Origin: Pseudomonas corrugata | GTDB lineage: Bacteria; Pseudomonadota; Gammaproteobacteria; Pseudomonadales; Pseudomonadaceae | Direction of reading: 5' to 3' | NCBI RefSeq assembly: GCF_001269905.1 | Contig: NZ_LHVK01000003.1 | Span: 1,096,981 to 1,160,980, forward strand | DNA length: 64,000 nt | Part shown: positions 27,895 through 36,928 of the stretch, in pieces | Layout: each line of letters begins with the position of its first letter | Position numbering within the stretch: position 1 is the first letter of the stretch | The notes under the pieces: generated by a model | Databases searched by the model: none | What the model was told of the DNA's origin: nothing | The model's input: only the letters and a program-made list of their open reading frames with translations | Program-made: the position numbers and the translations under genes

Positions 27895-27948
27895 CAGTGC
27901 GTGGGCGGGGCGCAGACCCCGCGGAGCAAGCCTGAGAGGAAAGACATT

Positions 27949-30900
27949 GTGAGTCATTTACTGGATCAACTGCGGTTCTTCAACCGCAAGCAAGGCGAGT
28001 TTTCCGAGGGGCATGGCGAGACCCGCAAGGAGTCCCGGGACTGGGAGAACGTCTATCGTTCCCGCTGGCAGTACGACAAGATCGTGCGCTCCACCCATGG
28101 GGTGAACTGCACCGGCTCGTGTTCGTGGAAAATCTACGTCAAGAACGGCCTGATCACCTGGGAAACCCAGCAGACCGACTACCCGCGCACCCGCAACGAC
28201 CTGCCCAACCACGAGCCACGCGGCTGCCCTCGCGGCGCGAGCTACAGCTGGTACATCTACAGCGCCAACCGGCTCAAATACCCGAAGGTACGCAAGCCAT
28301 TGCTCAAGCTGTGGCGTGACGCCCGTCAGACCCTGCCGCCGGTGGAGGCCTGGGCCAGTATCGTCGAAAACAAGGCCAAGGCCGACTCGTATAAAAGCAA
28401 GCGCGGCATGGGTGGCTTCATCCGCTCCAACTGGGAAGAAGTCAACGAAATCATCGCCGCGGCCAACGTCTATACCGTCAAGCAACACGGCCCTGACCGG
28501 GTGGTGGGCTTCTCGCCGATCCCGGCCATGTCGATGGTCAGCTACGCTGCCGGTGCGCGCTACCTGTCGCTGATCGGTGGCGTTTGCCTGAGCTTCTATG
28601 ACTGGTACTGCGACTTGCCACCGGCCTCGCCGATGGTCTGGGGCGAGCAGACCGACGTGCCTGAATCGGCCGACTGGTACAACTCCAACTACATTATTGC
28701 CTGGGGCTCCAACGTCCCGCAGACCCGTACTCCCGACGCGCACTTCTTTACCGAGGTACGTTACAAGGGCACCAAGACCGTGGCGATCACTCCGGACTAT
28801 TCGGAAGTCGCCAAGCTCACCGACCTGTGGCTCAACCCCAAGCAGGGCACCGACGCTGCGCTGGCCCAGGCGTTCAACCATGTGATCTTCAAGGAATTTC
28901 ACCTGGACAAGCCCAGCGCCTATTTCACCGACTACGCCAAGCGCTACACCGACTTGCCGGTGCTGGTGATGCTCAAGCCGATGCTCGGTGCTGCGCCGGG
29001 TTCGGGTTACCAGCCGGATCGCTTCCTGCGGGCCAGCGATCTGACCGATAACCTTGGCCAGGACAACAACCCCGAGTGGAAAACCATCGCCCTCGATGCG
29101 GCCGGCGAGCTGGTGTCGCCTCAAGGCTCCATCGGCTATCGCTGGGGTGAGAAAGGCAAGTGGAACATCCTGCCCCGTGAAGGCGGCGAGGGGCGTGAGA
29201 TCGACCTGAAGCTGAGCCTGATCGGCGGCGATGTGGCCGAAGTGGCCTTTCCGTACTTCGCCGGTGAAACCCAGGAATACTTCCAGCACGTGGCCGGTGA
29301 CGCGGTGCAGTTCCGCCGGGTGCCGGTGCACAGCGTGGTGCTGGCCGACGGCAGCGTGGCCAAAGTCGCCACTGTATTCGACCTGTCGGCGGCCAACCTG
29401 GCGATCGACCGTGGCCTGGGCGGCGCCAACGTAGCCAAGGACTACAACGACGCCTCGGTGCCTGGTACCCCGGCCTGGCAGGAGCAGATCACCGGTGTCA
29501 GCCGCGAGAAGGCGATCCAGATCGCCCGTGAATTCGCCGACAACGCCGACAAGACCCGCGGGCGTTCGATGATCATCGTCGGTGCGGCGATGAACCACTG
29601 GTACCACATGGACATGAACTACCGCGGGCTGATCAACATGCTCATGCTCTGCGGTTGCATCGGTCAGACCGGCGGCGGCTGGGCTCACTATGTAGGCCAG
29701 GAAAAACTCCGTCCGCAGTGCGGCTGGCTGCCCCTGGCCTTCGGCCTGGACTGGAACCGACCTTCGCGGCAGATGAACGGCACCAGTTTCTTCTACGGCC
29801 ACAGCTCCCAATGGCGCCACGAGAAGATGAGCATGCACGATGTGCTCTCGCCCCTGGCGGACAAATCGCAGTTCCCCGAGCATGCCCTGGACTACAACAT
29901 CCGCGCCGAACGCGCCGGTTGGTTGCCCAGTGCGCCGCAGCTCAACACCAACCCGCTGCACATCTGCCGCGACGCCGCTGCCGCGGGCATGGAACCCAAG
30001 GACTACGTGGTCAAGTCCTGGCAGGACGGCTCGCTGCGCTTCGCCTGCGAGCAGCCCGACAACCCGGTGAACTTCCCGCGCAACATGTTCATCTGGCGCT
30101 CCAACCTGTTGGGTTCTTCGGGCAAGGGCCACGAGTACATGCTCAAGTACCTGCTCGGTACCAGGAACGGCGTGATGAACGAAGATATCGGCCAGGTCGG
30201 TGACTGCAAGCCGACCGAGGCCGAATGGGTCGACGAAGGCGCCATCGGCAAACTCGATCTGGTGACCACCCTGGACTTCCGCATGTCCTCGACCTGCGTG
30301 TACTCCGACATCGTCTTGCCGACCGCTACCTGGTACGAAAAAGACGACATGAATACCTCGGACATGCACCCGTTCATCCACCCGTTGTCGGCGGCCATCG
30401 ATCCGGCCTGGGAGTCGCGTTCGGACTGGGAAATCTACAAGGGCATCGCCAAGGCGTTCTCGGCCATGTCGGTCGGACACCTGGGTGTCGAGAAGGACCT
30501 GGTCACCGTCCCGTTGATGCACGACAGCGTCGGTGAGTTGGCCCAGCCGTTTGGCGGCACCGACTGGAAAACTGCCGGGGTGGCCCCGCAACCGGGCAAG
30601 AACGCCCCGAACCTGCAAGTGGTGGAACGCGACTACCCGAACATCTACAAGCAATTCACCTCCCTGGGTCCGATGCTCGAGAAGCTCGGTAATGGCGGCA
30701 AGGGCATCAACTGGAACACCGACACCGAGGTGAAATTCCTCGGCGAGCTGAACCACCACGAAGTGGACGCCGGTATCAGCCAGGGCCGGCCAAAAATCGA
30801 CAGCGCCATCGACGCCGCCGAAGTGATCCTGTCCCTGGCCCCGGAAACCAATGGCCACGTAGCGGTCAAGGCCTGGGCGGCGCTGTCGGAGTTCACCGGC

Positions 30901-31716
30901 ATCGACCACAGCCACCTGGCGGTGTCCAAGGAGCACGAGGCAATCCGCTTCCGCGACATCCAGGCCCAGCCGCGCAAGATCATTTCCAGCCCGACCTGGT
31001 CTGGCCTGGAAGACGATCACGTGAGCTACAACGCCGGCTACACCAACGTTCACGAGTCGATCCCATGGCGCACCATCACTGGCCGCCAGCAGTTCTACCA
31101 GGATCACCCATGGATGCAGGCGTTCGGCGAGCAGCTGATGAGCTACCGGCCACCGGTCAACACCCGGACTATCGAAGGGGTGAAGGGCAAGCGCAGCAAC
31201 GGCGAGACCGAGATTGTCCTCAACTGGATCACGCCGCACCAGAAGTGGGGCATCCACAGCACCTATACCGACAACTTGCTGATGCTCACCTTGAGCCGAG
31301 GCGGGCCGATCATCTGGCTCTCGGAGATCGACGCCGGGCGCGCCGGCATCGAGGACAACGATTGGGTCGAGTGCTTCAACGCCAACGGTGCGCTGACCGC
31401 CCGGGCGGTGGTCAGCCAGCGGGTCAAGGAGGGCATGGTGATGATGTACCACGCGCAGGAACGGATCGTGAACGTGCCCGGTTCGGAAACCACCAAAACC
31501 CGTGGCGGCCACCACAACTCGGTGACCCGCGTGGTGCTCAAGCCCACCCACATGATCGGTGGCTACGCCCAGCAGGCCTACGGCTTCAACTATTACGGCA
31601 CGGTCGGTTGCAACCGCGACGAATTCGTCGTGGTGCGCAAGATGGCCAAGGTCGACTGGCTCGACGGTTCCAGCGGCGATGACCTGCCGCGTCCCTTGCC
31701 GACTGAGCTGGATTGA
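27949..31716 (+). CDS. narG: Respiratory nitrate reductase alpha subunit NarG
   Basis: A 1255-residue cytoplasm-facing catalytic subunit holding the Mo-bisMGD cofactor and the FS0 [4Fe-4S] centre. The FS0 ligands are in STHGVNCTGSCSWKIYVKNG (His-x3-Cys-x3-Cys). The Mo-ligand Asp lies in the NYIIAWGSNVPQTRTPDAHF region. The start is the GTG at 27949 after GAGAGGAAAG, giving the family N-terminus MSHLLDQLRFF; an earlier in-frame ATG lies in the palindrome upstream. It is followed 10 bases later by narH. Length is normal. Confidence 0.97.
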   Translation: MSHLLDQLRFFNRKQGEFSEGHGETRKESRDWENVYRSRWQYDKIVRSTHGVNCTGSCSWKIYVKNGLITWETQQTDYPRTRNDLPNHEPRGCPRGASYSWYIYSANRLKYPKVRKPLLKLWRDARQTLPPVEAWASIVENKAKADSYKSKRGMGGFIRSNWEEVNEIIAAANVYTVKQHGPDRVVGFSPIPAMSMVSYAAGARYLSLIGGVCLSFYDWYCDLPPASPMVWGEQTDVPESADWYNSNYIIAWGSNVPQTRTPDAHFFTEVRYKGTKTVAITPDYSEVAKLTDLWLNPKQGTDAALAQAFNHVIFKEFHLDKPSAYFTDYAKRYTDLPVLVMLKPMLGAAPGSGYQPDRFLRASDLTDNLGQDNNPEWKTIALDAAGELVSPQGSIGYRWGEKGKWNILPREGGEGREIDLKLSLIGGDVAEVAFPYFAGETQEYFQHVAGDAVQFRRVPVHSVVLADGSVAKVATVFDLSAANLAIDRGLGGANVAKDYNDASVPGTPAWQEQITGVSREKAIQIAREFADNADKTRGRSMIIVGAAMNHWYHMDMNYRGLINMLMLCGCIGQTGGGWAHYVGQEKLRPQCGWLPLAFGLDWNRPSRQMNGTSFFYGHSSQWRHEKMSMHDVLSPLADKSQFPEHALDYNIRAERAGWLPSAPQLNTNPLHICRDAAAAGMEPKDYVVKSWQDGSLRFACEQPDNPVNFPRNMFIWRSNLLGSSGKGHEYMLKYLLGTRNGVMNEDIGQVGDCKPTEAEWVDEGAIGKLDLVTTLDFRMSSTCVYSDIVLPTATWYEKDDMNTSDMHPFIHPLSAAIDPAWESRSDWEIYKGIAKAFSAMSVGHLGVEKDLVTVPLMHDSVGELAQPFGGTDWKTAGVAPQPGKNAPNLQVVERDYPNIYKQFTSLGPMLEKLGNGGKGINWNTDTEVKFLGELNHHEVDAGISQGRPKIDSAIDAAEVILSLAPETNGHVAVKAWAALSEFTGIDHSHLAVSKEHEAIRFRDIQAQPRKIISSPTWSGLEDDHVSYNAGYTNVHESIPWRTITGRQQFYQDHPWMQAFGEQLMSYRPPVNTRTIEGVKGKRSNGETEIVLNWITPHQKWGIHSTYTDNLLMLTLSRGGPIIWLSEIDAGRAGIEDNDWVECFNANGALTARAVVSQRVKEGMVMMYHAQERIVNVPGSETTKTRGGHHNSVTRVVLKPTHMIGGYAQQAYGFNYYGTVGCNRDEFVVVRKMAKVDWLDGSSGDDLPRPLPTELD

Positions 31717-31726
31717 GGAGATTGAA

Positions 31727-33262
31727 ATGAAGATTCGTTCACAGATCGGCATGGTCCTGAACCTGGACAAATGCATCGGTTGCCACACCTGTTCGATCAC
31801 CTGCAAGAACGTCTGGACCAGCCGTGAAGGCATGGAATACGCCTGGTTCAACAACGTCGAGACCAAGCCCGGCATCGGCTACCCCAAGGAATGGGAAAAC
31901 CAGGACAAATGGAAGGGTGGCTGGGTCCGCAATGCCGACGGCTCGATCAACCCACGCATCGGCGGCAAATTCCGCGTGTTGGCGAATATCTTCGCCAACC
32001 CGGACCTGCCGGGCCTGGACGACTATTACGAGCCGTTCGACTTCGATTACCAGCATCTGCACACCGCGCCCCTGGGCGAGCACCAGCCAACCGCGCGGCC
32101 GCGTTCAGTGGTTTCCGGCAAGCGCATGGAGATCGAGTGGGGCCCGAACTGGGAGGAAATCCTCGGCACCGAATTCGCCAAGCGGCGCAAGGACAAGAAC
32201 TTCGACAAGATCCAGGCGGACATCTACGGCGAGTACGAAAACACCTTCATGATGTACCTGCCGCGCCTGTGCGAGCACTGCCTGAACCCGGCATGCGCGG
32301 CGTCCTGCCCGAGCGGTGCGATCTACAAGCGCGAAGAGGACGGCATCGTCCTGATCGACCAGGAAAAATGCCGCGGCTGGCGCATGTGCATCAGCGGCTG
32401 CCCGTACAAGAAGATCTATTTCAACTGGAAGAGCGGCAAGTCGGAAAAATGCATCTTCTGCTACCCGCGCATCGAAGCCGGGATGCCAACGGTCTGTGCG
32501 GAGACCTGCGTCGGCCGGATTCGCTACCTCGGCGTATTGCTGTATGACGCCGACCGCATCAGCGAAGTGGCGAGCACCGCCAACGAACAGGACCTGTACG
32601 AGGAGCAACTGGAGATCTTCCTCGACCCGAACGACCCGGCGGTGATTCGCCAGGCCCTGGCCGATGGCGTGCCACAGTCGGTGATCGATTCGGCGCAACG
32701 CTCGCCGGTCTACAAGATGGCCGTGGATTGGAAGCTTGCGCTGCCTCTGCACCCGGAATACCGCACCTTGCCGATGGTCTGGTACGTACCGCCACTGTCG
32801 CCGATCCAGAACGCTGCCGCCGCCGGCACCGTGGGCATGAACGGGGTGATCCCGGACGTCGACAGCCTGCGGATCCCGCTGCGCTACCTGGCCAACCTGC
32901 TGACCGCCGGCGATGAAAAGCCGGTCAAGCTGGCCCTCAAGCGTCTGCTGGCGATGCGTGCCTACAAGCGCTCCGAACAGGTGGACGGCGTGAAGGACCT
33001 GCAAGTGCTGGCCGATGTCGGCTTGAGCGTGAACCAGGTCGAGGAGATGTACCGCTACCTGGCCATCGCCAACTACGAAGACCGCTTCGTCGTGCCGAGT
33101 GCCCACCGCGAAGACGCCATGAGCGATGCGTTCGCCGAGCGTTCCGGGTGCGGCTTCAGTTTCGGCAGCGGTTGCAGCGGCAGCTCCGACACCAACATGT
33201 TTGGCGGCAAGAAGGCCAACCGTCGTGACGTGATCAAGACCGTGCAGTTGTGGGAGGAATGA
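31727..33262 (+). CDS. narH: Respiratory nitrate reductase beta subunit NarH
   Basis: A 511-residue iron-sulfur subunit linking NarI to NarG. The four cysteine groups are intact: CIGCHTCSITCKNVW, LCEHCLNPACAASCPSGA, CRGWRMCISGCPYKK (Trp in place of one Cys marks the [3Fe-4S] centre) and KCIFCYPRIEAGMPTVCAET. The C-terminus ends with a Cys/Gly/Ser-rich tail (SGCGFSFGSGCSGSSD). The ATG at 31727 follows TGAGGAG. It overlaps narJ if the ATGA start of narJ is used. Confidence 0.97.
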   Translation: MKIRSQIGMVLNLDKCIGCHTCSITCKNVWTSREGMEYAWFNNVETKPGIGYPKEWENQDKWKGGWVRNADGSINPRIGGKFRVLANIFANPDLPGLDDYYEPFDFDYQHLHTAPLGEHQPTARPRSVVSGKRMEIEWGPNWEEILGTEFAKRRKDKNFDKIQADIYGEYENTFMMYLPRLCEHCLNPACAASCPSGAIYKREEDGIVLIDQEKCRGWRMCISGCPYKKIYFNWKSGKSEKCIFCYPRIEAGMPTVCAETCVGRIRYLGVLLYDADRISEVASTANEQDLYEEQLEIFLDPNDPAVIRQALADGVPQSVIDSAQRSPVYKMAVDWKLALPLHPEYRTLPMVWYVPPLSPIQNAAAAGTVGMNGVIPDVDSLRIPLRYLANLLTAGDEKPVKLALKRLLAMRAYKRSEQVDGVKDLQVLADVGLSVNQVEEMYRYLAIANYEDRFVVPSAHREDAMSDAFAERSGCGFSFGSGCSGSSDTNMFGGKKANRRDVIKTVQLWEE

Positions 33263-33264
33263 GC

Positions 33265-34020
33265 ATGCGCATTCTCAAGGTGATTTCGTTGCTGCTCGAC
33301 TACCCGACCGAAACCCTGGTAGCCGGTCGTGACGAGTTGGAACAAGCGATTCTTCAGGCCCGGGAAATCAGCCCAAACCAGCGTGCCGGATTGTTCGAAT
33401 TGTTGGAGGTGATCTGCGGCAAAGACCTGATGGACGGCCAGGAACACTACGGCGCGTTGTTCGGCCGTGGACGTTCGCTGTCGCTGTTGCTGTTCGAACA
33501 TGTCCACGGCGAGTCCCGCGACCGGGGCCAGGCCATGGTGGACATGATGGCCCAGTACGAAGCGGCCGGTTTCGCCATCGGCGTGAAGGAGCTTCCCGAC
33601 TACATCCCGTTGTACCTGGAATATCTCTCCACCCGTGAGGACCTCGAGGCCCGCGAGGGTCTGGCGGATGTCGCACACCTGCTGGCCTTGCTCGCCGCGC
33701 GCCTGGATGAGCGTGAAAGCGCCTACGCCAGTTGCTTCCGGGCCTTGCTGCAGATCGCCGGGGCCGAACCCCAGGGCGCGGTCGCCGAGTTGCGTGAGCA
33801 AGTGAAGGCCGAGCCACGGGATGACTCCCTCGAAGCACTGGACCGGGTCTGGGAGGAAGAGGCGGTGGATTTCATGAAGGCCGAACAGCAGGACCGTTGC
33901 AGTTCGCTGCCGAGCGCGCCGGGTAGGTCCCGGGAAGAAAGTGCGGTGCCGTTGCATTGGGTGGATTTTCAGCATGAAGGGCGGGCCGCTGCGCCGGCCG
34001 GGGAGGTGGGCAATGTCTAA
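33265..34020 (+). CDS. narJ: Nitrate reductase assembly chaperone NarJ
   Basis: A 251-residue TorD/DmsD-like chaperone needed for Mo-cofactor and FS0 insertion into NarG and for membrane docking. The family core is visible (KVISLLLDYPTETL; YGALFGRGRSLSLLLFEHVHGESRDRG, split here between two lines of the fold; ELPDYIPLYLEYL). Two starts are possible; 33265 has ideal spacing from GGGAGGA, while ATG 33259 overlaps the narH stop. The acidic C-terminal region is variable. It overlaps narI by eight bases. Confidence 0.93.
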   Translation: MRILKVISLLLDYPTETLVAGRDELEQAILQAREISPNQRAGLFELLEVICGKDLMDGQEHYGALFGRGRSLSLLLFEHVHGESRDRGQAMVDMMAQYEAAGFAIGVKELPDYIPLYLEYLSTREDLEAREGLADVAHLLALLAARLDERESAYASCFRALLQIAGAEPQGAVAELREQVKAEPRDDSLEALDRVWEEEAVDFMKAEQQDRCSSLPSAPGRSREESAVPLHWVDFQHEGRAAAPAGEVGNV

Positions 34021-34693
34021 GTGGGATTTGTTGTTGTTCGGGGTGTACCCCTATGTCGCCCTGGCGATCTGCCTGATCGGTAGCTGGGCGCGGTTCGACC
34101 TGGCCCAATACACCTGGAAAGCCGGCTCCAGCCAGATGCTGAGCAACCGCGGCATGCGGGTGGCGAGCAACCTGTTCCACGTCGGCGTGCTGTTCGTGCT
34201 GGCCGGCCACTTCGTGGGCCTGCTGACGCCGTCGGCGGTCTACCACCATGTCCTGAGCACCGAGAACAAGCAGTTGTTGGCGATGGTGTCCGGTGGCTTC
34301 TTCGGCGCACTGGGCCTGATCGGTTTGCTGATGCTGCTAAACCGGCGCTTGAGCGACCCGCGGGTTCGCGCTACGTCCAATACCTCGGACATCCTGGTGT
34401 TGGTGGTATTGCTGGTGCAGTTGGTACTGGGGCTGATGACCATCGTTGCCTCCACTGCCCACATGGACGGTTCGGTGATGGTGATGCTGGCCGACTGGGC
34501 GCAGAACACTGTGTTGTTGCGTCCGGTTGACGCTGCCACGTCGATTGCGCCGGTGGGCCTGGTCTACAAGCTCCATGTGCTGCTGGGCCTGACCCTGTTC
34601 GTGCTGTTTCCGTTCACCCGCCTGGTGCACATCGTCAGTGCGCCGGTCTGGTACCTGGGACGGCGTTATCAAATCGTTCGGCAGAAATTCTGA
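34013..34693 (+). CDS. narI: Respiratory nitrate reductase gamma subunit NarI
   Basis: A 226-residue membrane diheme cytochrome b556 that oxidises ubiquinol and passes electrons to NarH. Five transmembrane helices are predicted. Histidines suited to the two b hemes lie in NLFHVGVLFVLAGHFVGL near residue 60 and in VYKLHVLLGLTLFVLF plus TRLVHIVSAP in the last two helices. The ATG at 34013 overlaps narJ, with GGGGAGGTGG upstream. The length equals NarI of other proteobacteria. Confidence 0.96.
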   Translation: MSKWDLLLFGVYPYVALAICLIGSWARFDLAQYTWKAGSSQMLSNRGMRVASNLFHVGVLFVLAGHFVGLLTPSAVYHHVLSTENKQLLAMVSGGFFGALGLIGLLMLLNRRLSDPRVRATSNTSDILVLVVLLVQLVLGLMTIVASTAHMDGSVMVMLADWAQNTVLLRPVDAATSIAPVGLVYKLHVLLGLTLFVLFPFTRLVHIVSAPVWYLGRRYQIVRQKF

Positions 34694-34703
34694 GGAGGCG
34701 ATC

Positions 34704-35648
34704 ATGGCCAGTGGATGCGGATGTGGTGGTGGTAACGGCGGCAGCGGCGGCTGTGGTTCTTCGGCAAAAGCGGCGCCCGTGGCGGACGTCGCGCCCCTGG
34801 GGGCGGTGCAGTTCGAGCCGGTGGCGGTTGAGCAAGCGCCGCCGCAGTTGATCGCCAGCAGTGAGCAGGAGTGGCCGATCATCAGCGTCAACGGGGTCTC
34901 GATCACCCCGCAGGCGATGGCCCAGGAGCTGCAGTATCACCCGGCGCGAAGCCGTGAGGATGCGGTCTATCAGGCGGCGCGGGCTCTGGTGATTCGGGAG
35001 TTGCTCCAGCAACGCATTACCGAGCTGGGCTTGTCCCTGCAGGTCGGTGCCGGTGAAAACGAGGAGGAGGCGGCGACGCGGCTGCTGCTCGAGCGCGAAG
35101 TGCAGGTGCCGCAATGCGACGAGGCGACCTGCTTGCGCTACTACGAAAGCAACCGGGCGCGCTTTCACAGCGCACCGCTGCTGGCAGTGCGGCATATCCT
35201 GCTCGAATGCGCGCCGGACGACGCCGAGGGTCGCAGCCTCGCGCATGTCCAGGCCGAGCTGCTGCTGGAAAGACTGGACCAGGCCCCGGGCAGCTTCGCC
35301 GATCTGGCCCGGATGCATTCGGCTTGTCCGTCCAAGGAGCAGGGCGGGTCGCTGGGGCAGATCAGCAAGGGGCAGACCGTGCCCGAGCTGGAGCGCCAGT
35401 TGTTTGCCCTGCCGGCGGGATTGTGCGGAAAACCGCTGGAGAGTCGCTATGGCTGGCACGTGATCAGCATCGACCAGCGTATCGACGGCCAGCCGTTGCC
35501 TTACGAGGCGGTGGCGACGGCGATCCGCACTCAGTTGCAGCAGGGCGTCTGGCAGAAAGCCCTGGTGCAGTACCTGCAAACCCTGATCGGTGCGGCGGAC
35601 ATCCGTGGCATTCATCTTCAGGGCGCCGACTCGCCGTTGGTGCAGTGA
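34704..35648 (+). CDS. PpiC-type peptidyl-prolyl isomerase of the nar operon
   Basis: A 314-residue parvulin-like protein. Residues 1-20 are a Cys/Gly/Ser-rich head ([17 protein letters not shown]) with no signal peptide. A SurA-N-like helical part follows, then the PpiC rotamase domain ([45 protein letters not shown]). It lies 10 bases after narI with a GAGGAGG site, as a nifM/ppiC-like gene does after narI in P. aeruginosa. It probably assists folding of a nitrate reductase component in the cytoplasm (inference). Confidence 0.88.
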   Translation: MASGCGCGGGNGGSGGCGSSAKAAPVADVAPLGAVQFEPVAVEQAPPQLIASSEQEWPIISVNGVSITPQAMAQELQYHPARSREDAVYQAARALVIRELLQQRITELGLSLQVGAGENEEEAATRLLLEREVQVPQCDEATCLRYYESNRARFHSAPLLAVRHILLECAPDDAEGRSLAHVQAELLLERLDQAPGSFADLARMHSACPSKEQGGSLGQISKGQTVPELERQLFALPAGLCGKPLESRYGWHVISIDQRIDGQPLPYEAVATAIRTQLQQGVWQKALVQYLQTLIGAADIRGIHLQGADSPLVQ

Positions 35649-35673
35649 GCATCGCTTCGAACAGGGGGCATTC

Positions 35674-36666
35674 ATGAACGCTGTGCTGCAGGATGGATTT
35701 GGGCGCCAGATCGATTATTTGCGGATGTCGGTGACCGATCGTTGTGATTTTCGTTGTGTGTATTGCATGGCGAAGAACATGACCTTCCTGCCGCGCCAGC
35801 AGGTATTGACCCTGGAAGAGCTCCAGCGGTTGGCGCGGCTGTTCGTCGGCCTGGGGGTGAAGAAGATCCGCCTGACCGGCGGCGAGCCGTTGATTCGCCC
35901 GGGCATCGTCGGGTTGTGCCGCGACATCGCGGCATTGCCCGGCCTGCGGGAGCTGGTGATGACCAGCAACGGCTCGCAGCTGGGGCGGTTGGCCCGGCCG
36001 CTGGTCGACGCTGGTGTCAAGCGCATGAACATCAGCCTCGACAGCCTGGACGGGGAACGCTTTCGGGCCATCACCCGTAACGGCAACCTCGACCAGGTGC
36101 TGGCGGGCATTGAAGCGGCGAAGACGGCCGGGTTCGAGCGGGTCAAGCTCAACTGCGTGGTGATGAAAGGGCGCAATTTCGATGAGGTGCCGGCGTTGGT
36201 GCAATACGCCATCGAGCAGCGCATTGATATCAGCTTCATCGAGGAAATGCCGTTGGGAGAAGTAGGGCGTTCCCGGGGTGAGTCGTTCTGTTCCAGTGAC
36301 GAGGTGCGGGCCGTGATCGCCCGTCATCACCGATTGCTCGACAGTGCCGAGAACAGCGGCGGGCCGGCGCGCTATGTACGCCTGGAGCAGCATTGTGCAA
36401 CCCGGATCGGCTTCATTTCGCCGAACACCCACAACTTCTGCGCCAGTTGCAACCGGGTACGCATGACCGTTGAAGGGCGCTTGCTGCTGTGCCTTGGGCA
36501 AGAGAACTCCCTCGACCTACGTGGCCTGTTGCGGCGCTATCCGCTGGATGATCAGCCGGTGATCCAGGCGGTGCAACACGCCTTGCGCGGCAAGCCCCTG
36601 CGCCACGACTTCAACCCGGATGGGGAGGTGCAGATCGTGCGGTTCATGAACATGAGTGGGGGGTGA
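35674..36666 (+). CDS. moaA: GTP 3',8-cyclase MoaA (molybdenum cofactor)
   Basis: A 330-residue radical-SAM enzyme catalysing the first step of molybdopterin synthesis from GTP. The SAM cluster motif is [16 protein letters not shown] (CxxxCxxC). The second, C-terminal cluster is [20 protein letters not shown]. The protein ends in the conserved GG dipeptide needed for activity. The ATG at 35674 follows an AGGGGG stretch. It closes the nar operon as moaA1 does in P. aeruginosa, adding cofactor supply to enzyme expression. Confidence 0.95.
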   Translation: MNAVLQDGFGRQIDYLRMSVTDRCDFRCVYCMAKNMTFLPRQQVLTLEELQRLARLFVGLGVKKIRLTGGEPLIRPGIVGLCRDIAALPGLRELVMTSNGSQLGRLARPLVDAGVKRMNISLDSLDGERFRAITRNGNLDQVLAGIEAAKTAGFERVKLNCVVMKGRNFDEVPALVQYAIEQRIDISFIEEMPLGEVGRSRGESFCSSDEVRAVIARHHRLLDSAENSGGPARYVRLEQHCATRIGFISPNTHNFCASCNRVRMTVEGRLLLCLGQENSLDLRGLLRRYPLDDQPVIQAVQHALRGKPLRHDFNPDGEVQIVRFMNMSGG

Positions 36667-36689
36667 GGAGCATCGTTGCCTGTGCTGGC

Positions 36690-36789
36690 GCTATCGCGAG
36701 CAGGCTCGCTCCCACATTGGGTTTGGGTTGATTGCGAGATCTGTGTTCACCCAAGTCCCCTGTGGGAGCGAGCCTGCTCGCGATGACGG
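36690..36789. repeat. REP doublet between moaA and nrdD
   Basis: Inverted REP copies (GCGAGCAGGCTCGCTCCCAC at left; TGTGGGAGCGAGCCTGCTCG at right) form a probable transcription-end structure for the nar-moaA operon. Confidence 0.88.
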
Positions 36790-36828
36790 CAGCCCAGTCA
36801 CATCCCTACCAATTGACTCCCCCGATTC

Positions 36829-36842
36829 TTGACATCAGTCAA
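36829..36842 (+). promoter_or_regulatory. FNR/ANR box and -10 of nrdD
   Basis: TTGACATCAGTCAA is an FNR-type site (8 of 10 fixed positions of TTGAT-N4-ATCAA, with symmetric T-to-C changes). TACTCT at 36865-36870 is at class II spacing. The nrdD start follows at 36929. ANR/DNR activation of nrdDG is known in P. aeruginosa. Confidence 0.78.
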
Positions 36843-36928
36843 TTGCAAACCAGCCTTCAACCCGTACTCTCCACTGCATATTGTGTTTTATGAACTTAAA
36901 GAGTCTATATGTAGTGTCTGGAGCCCAA

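Noticed and set aside
27958..31875. Open frame of about 1305 codons on the minus strand opposite narG and early narH
   Set aside because: It mirrors the codon structure of narG, has no recognisable domain and no ribosome site; such antisense frames are common in GC-rich genes.
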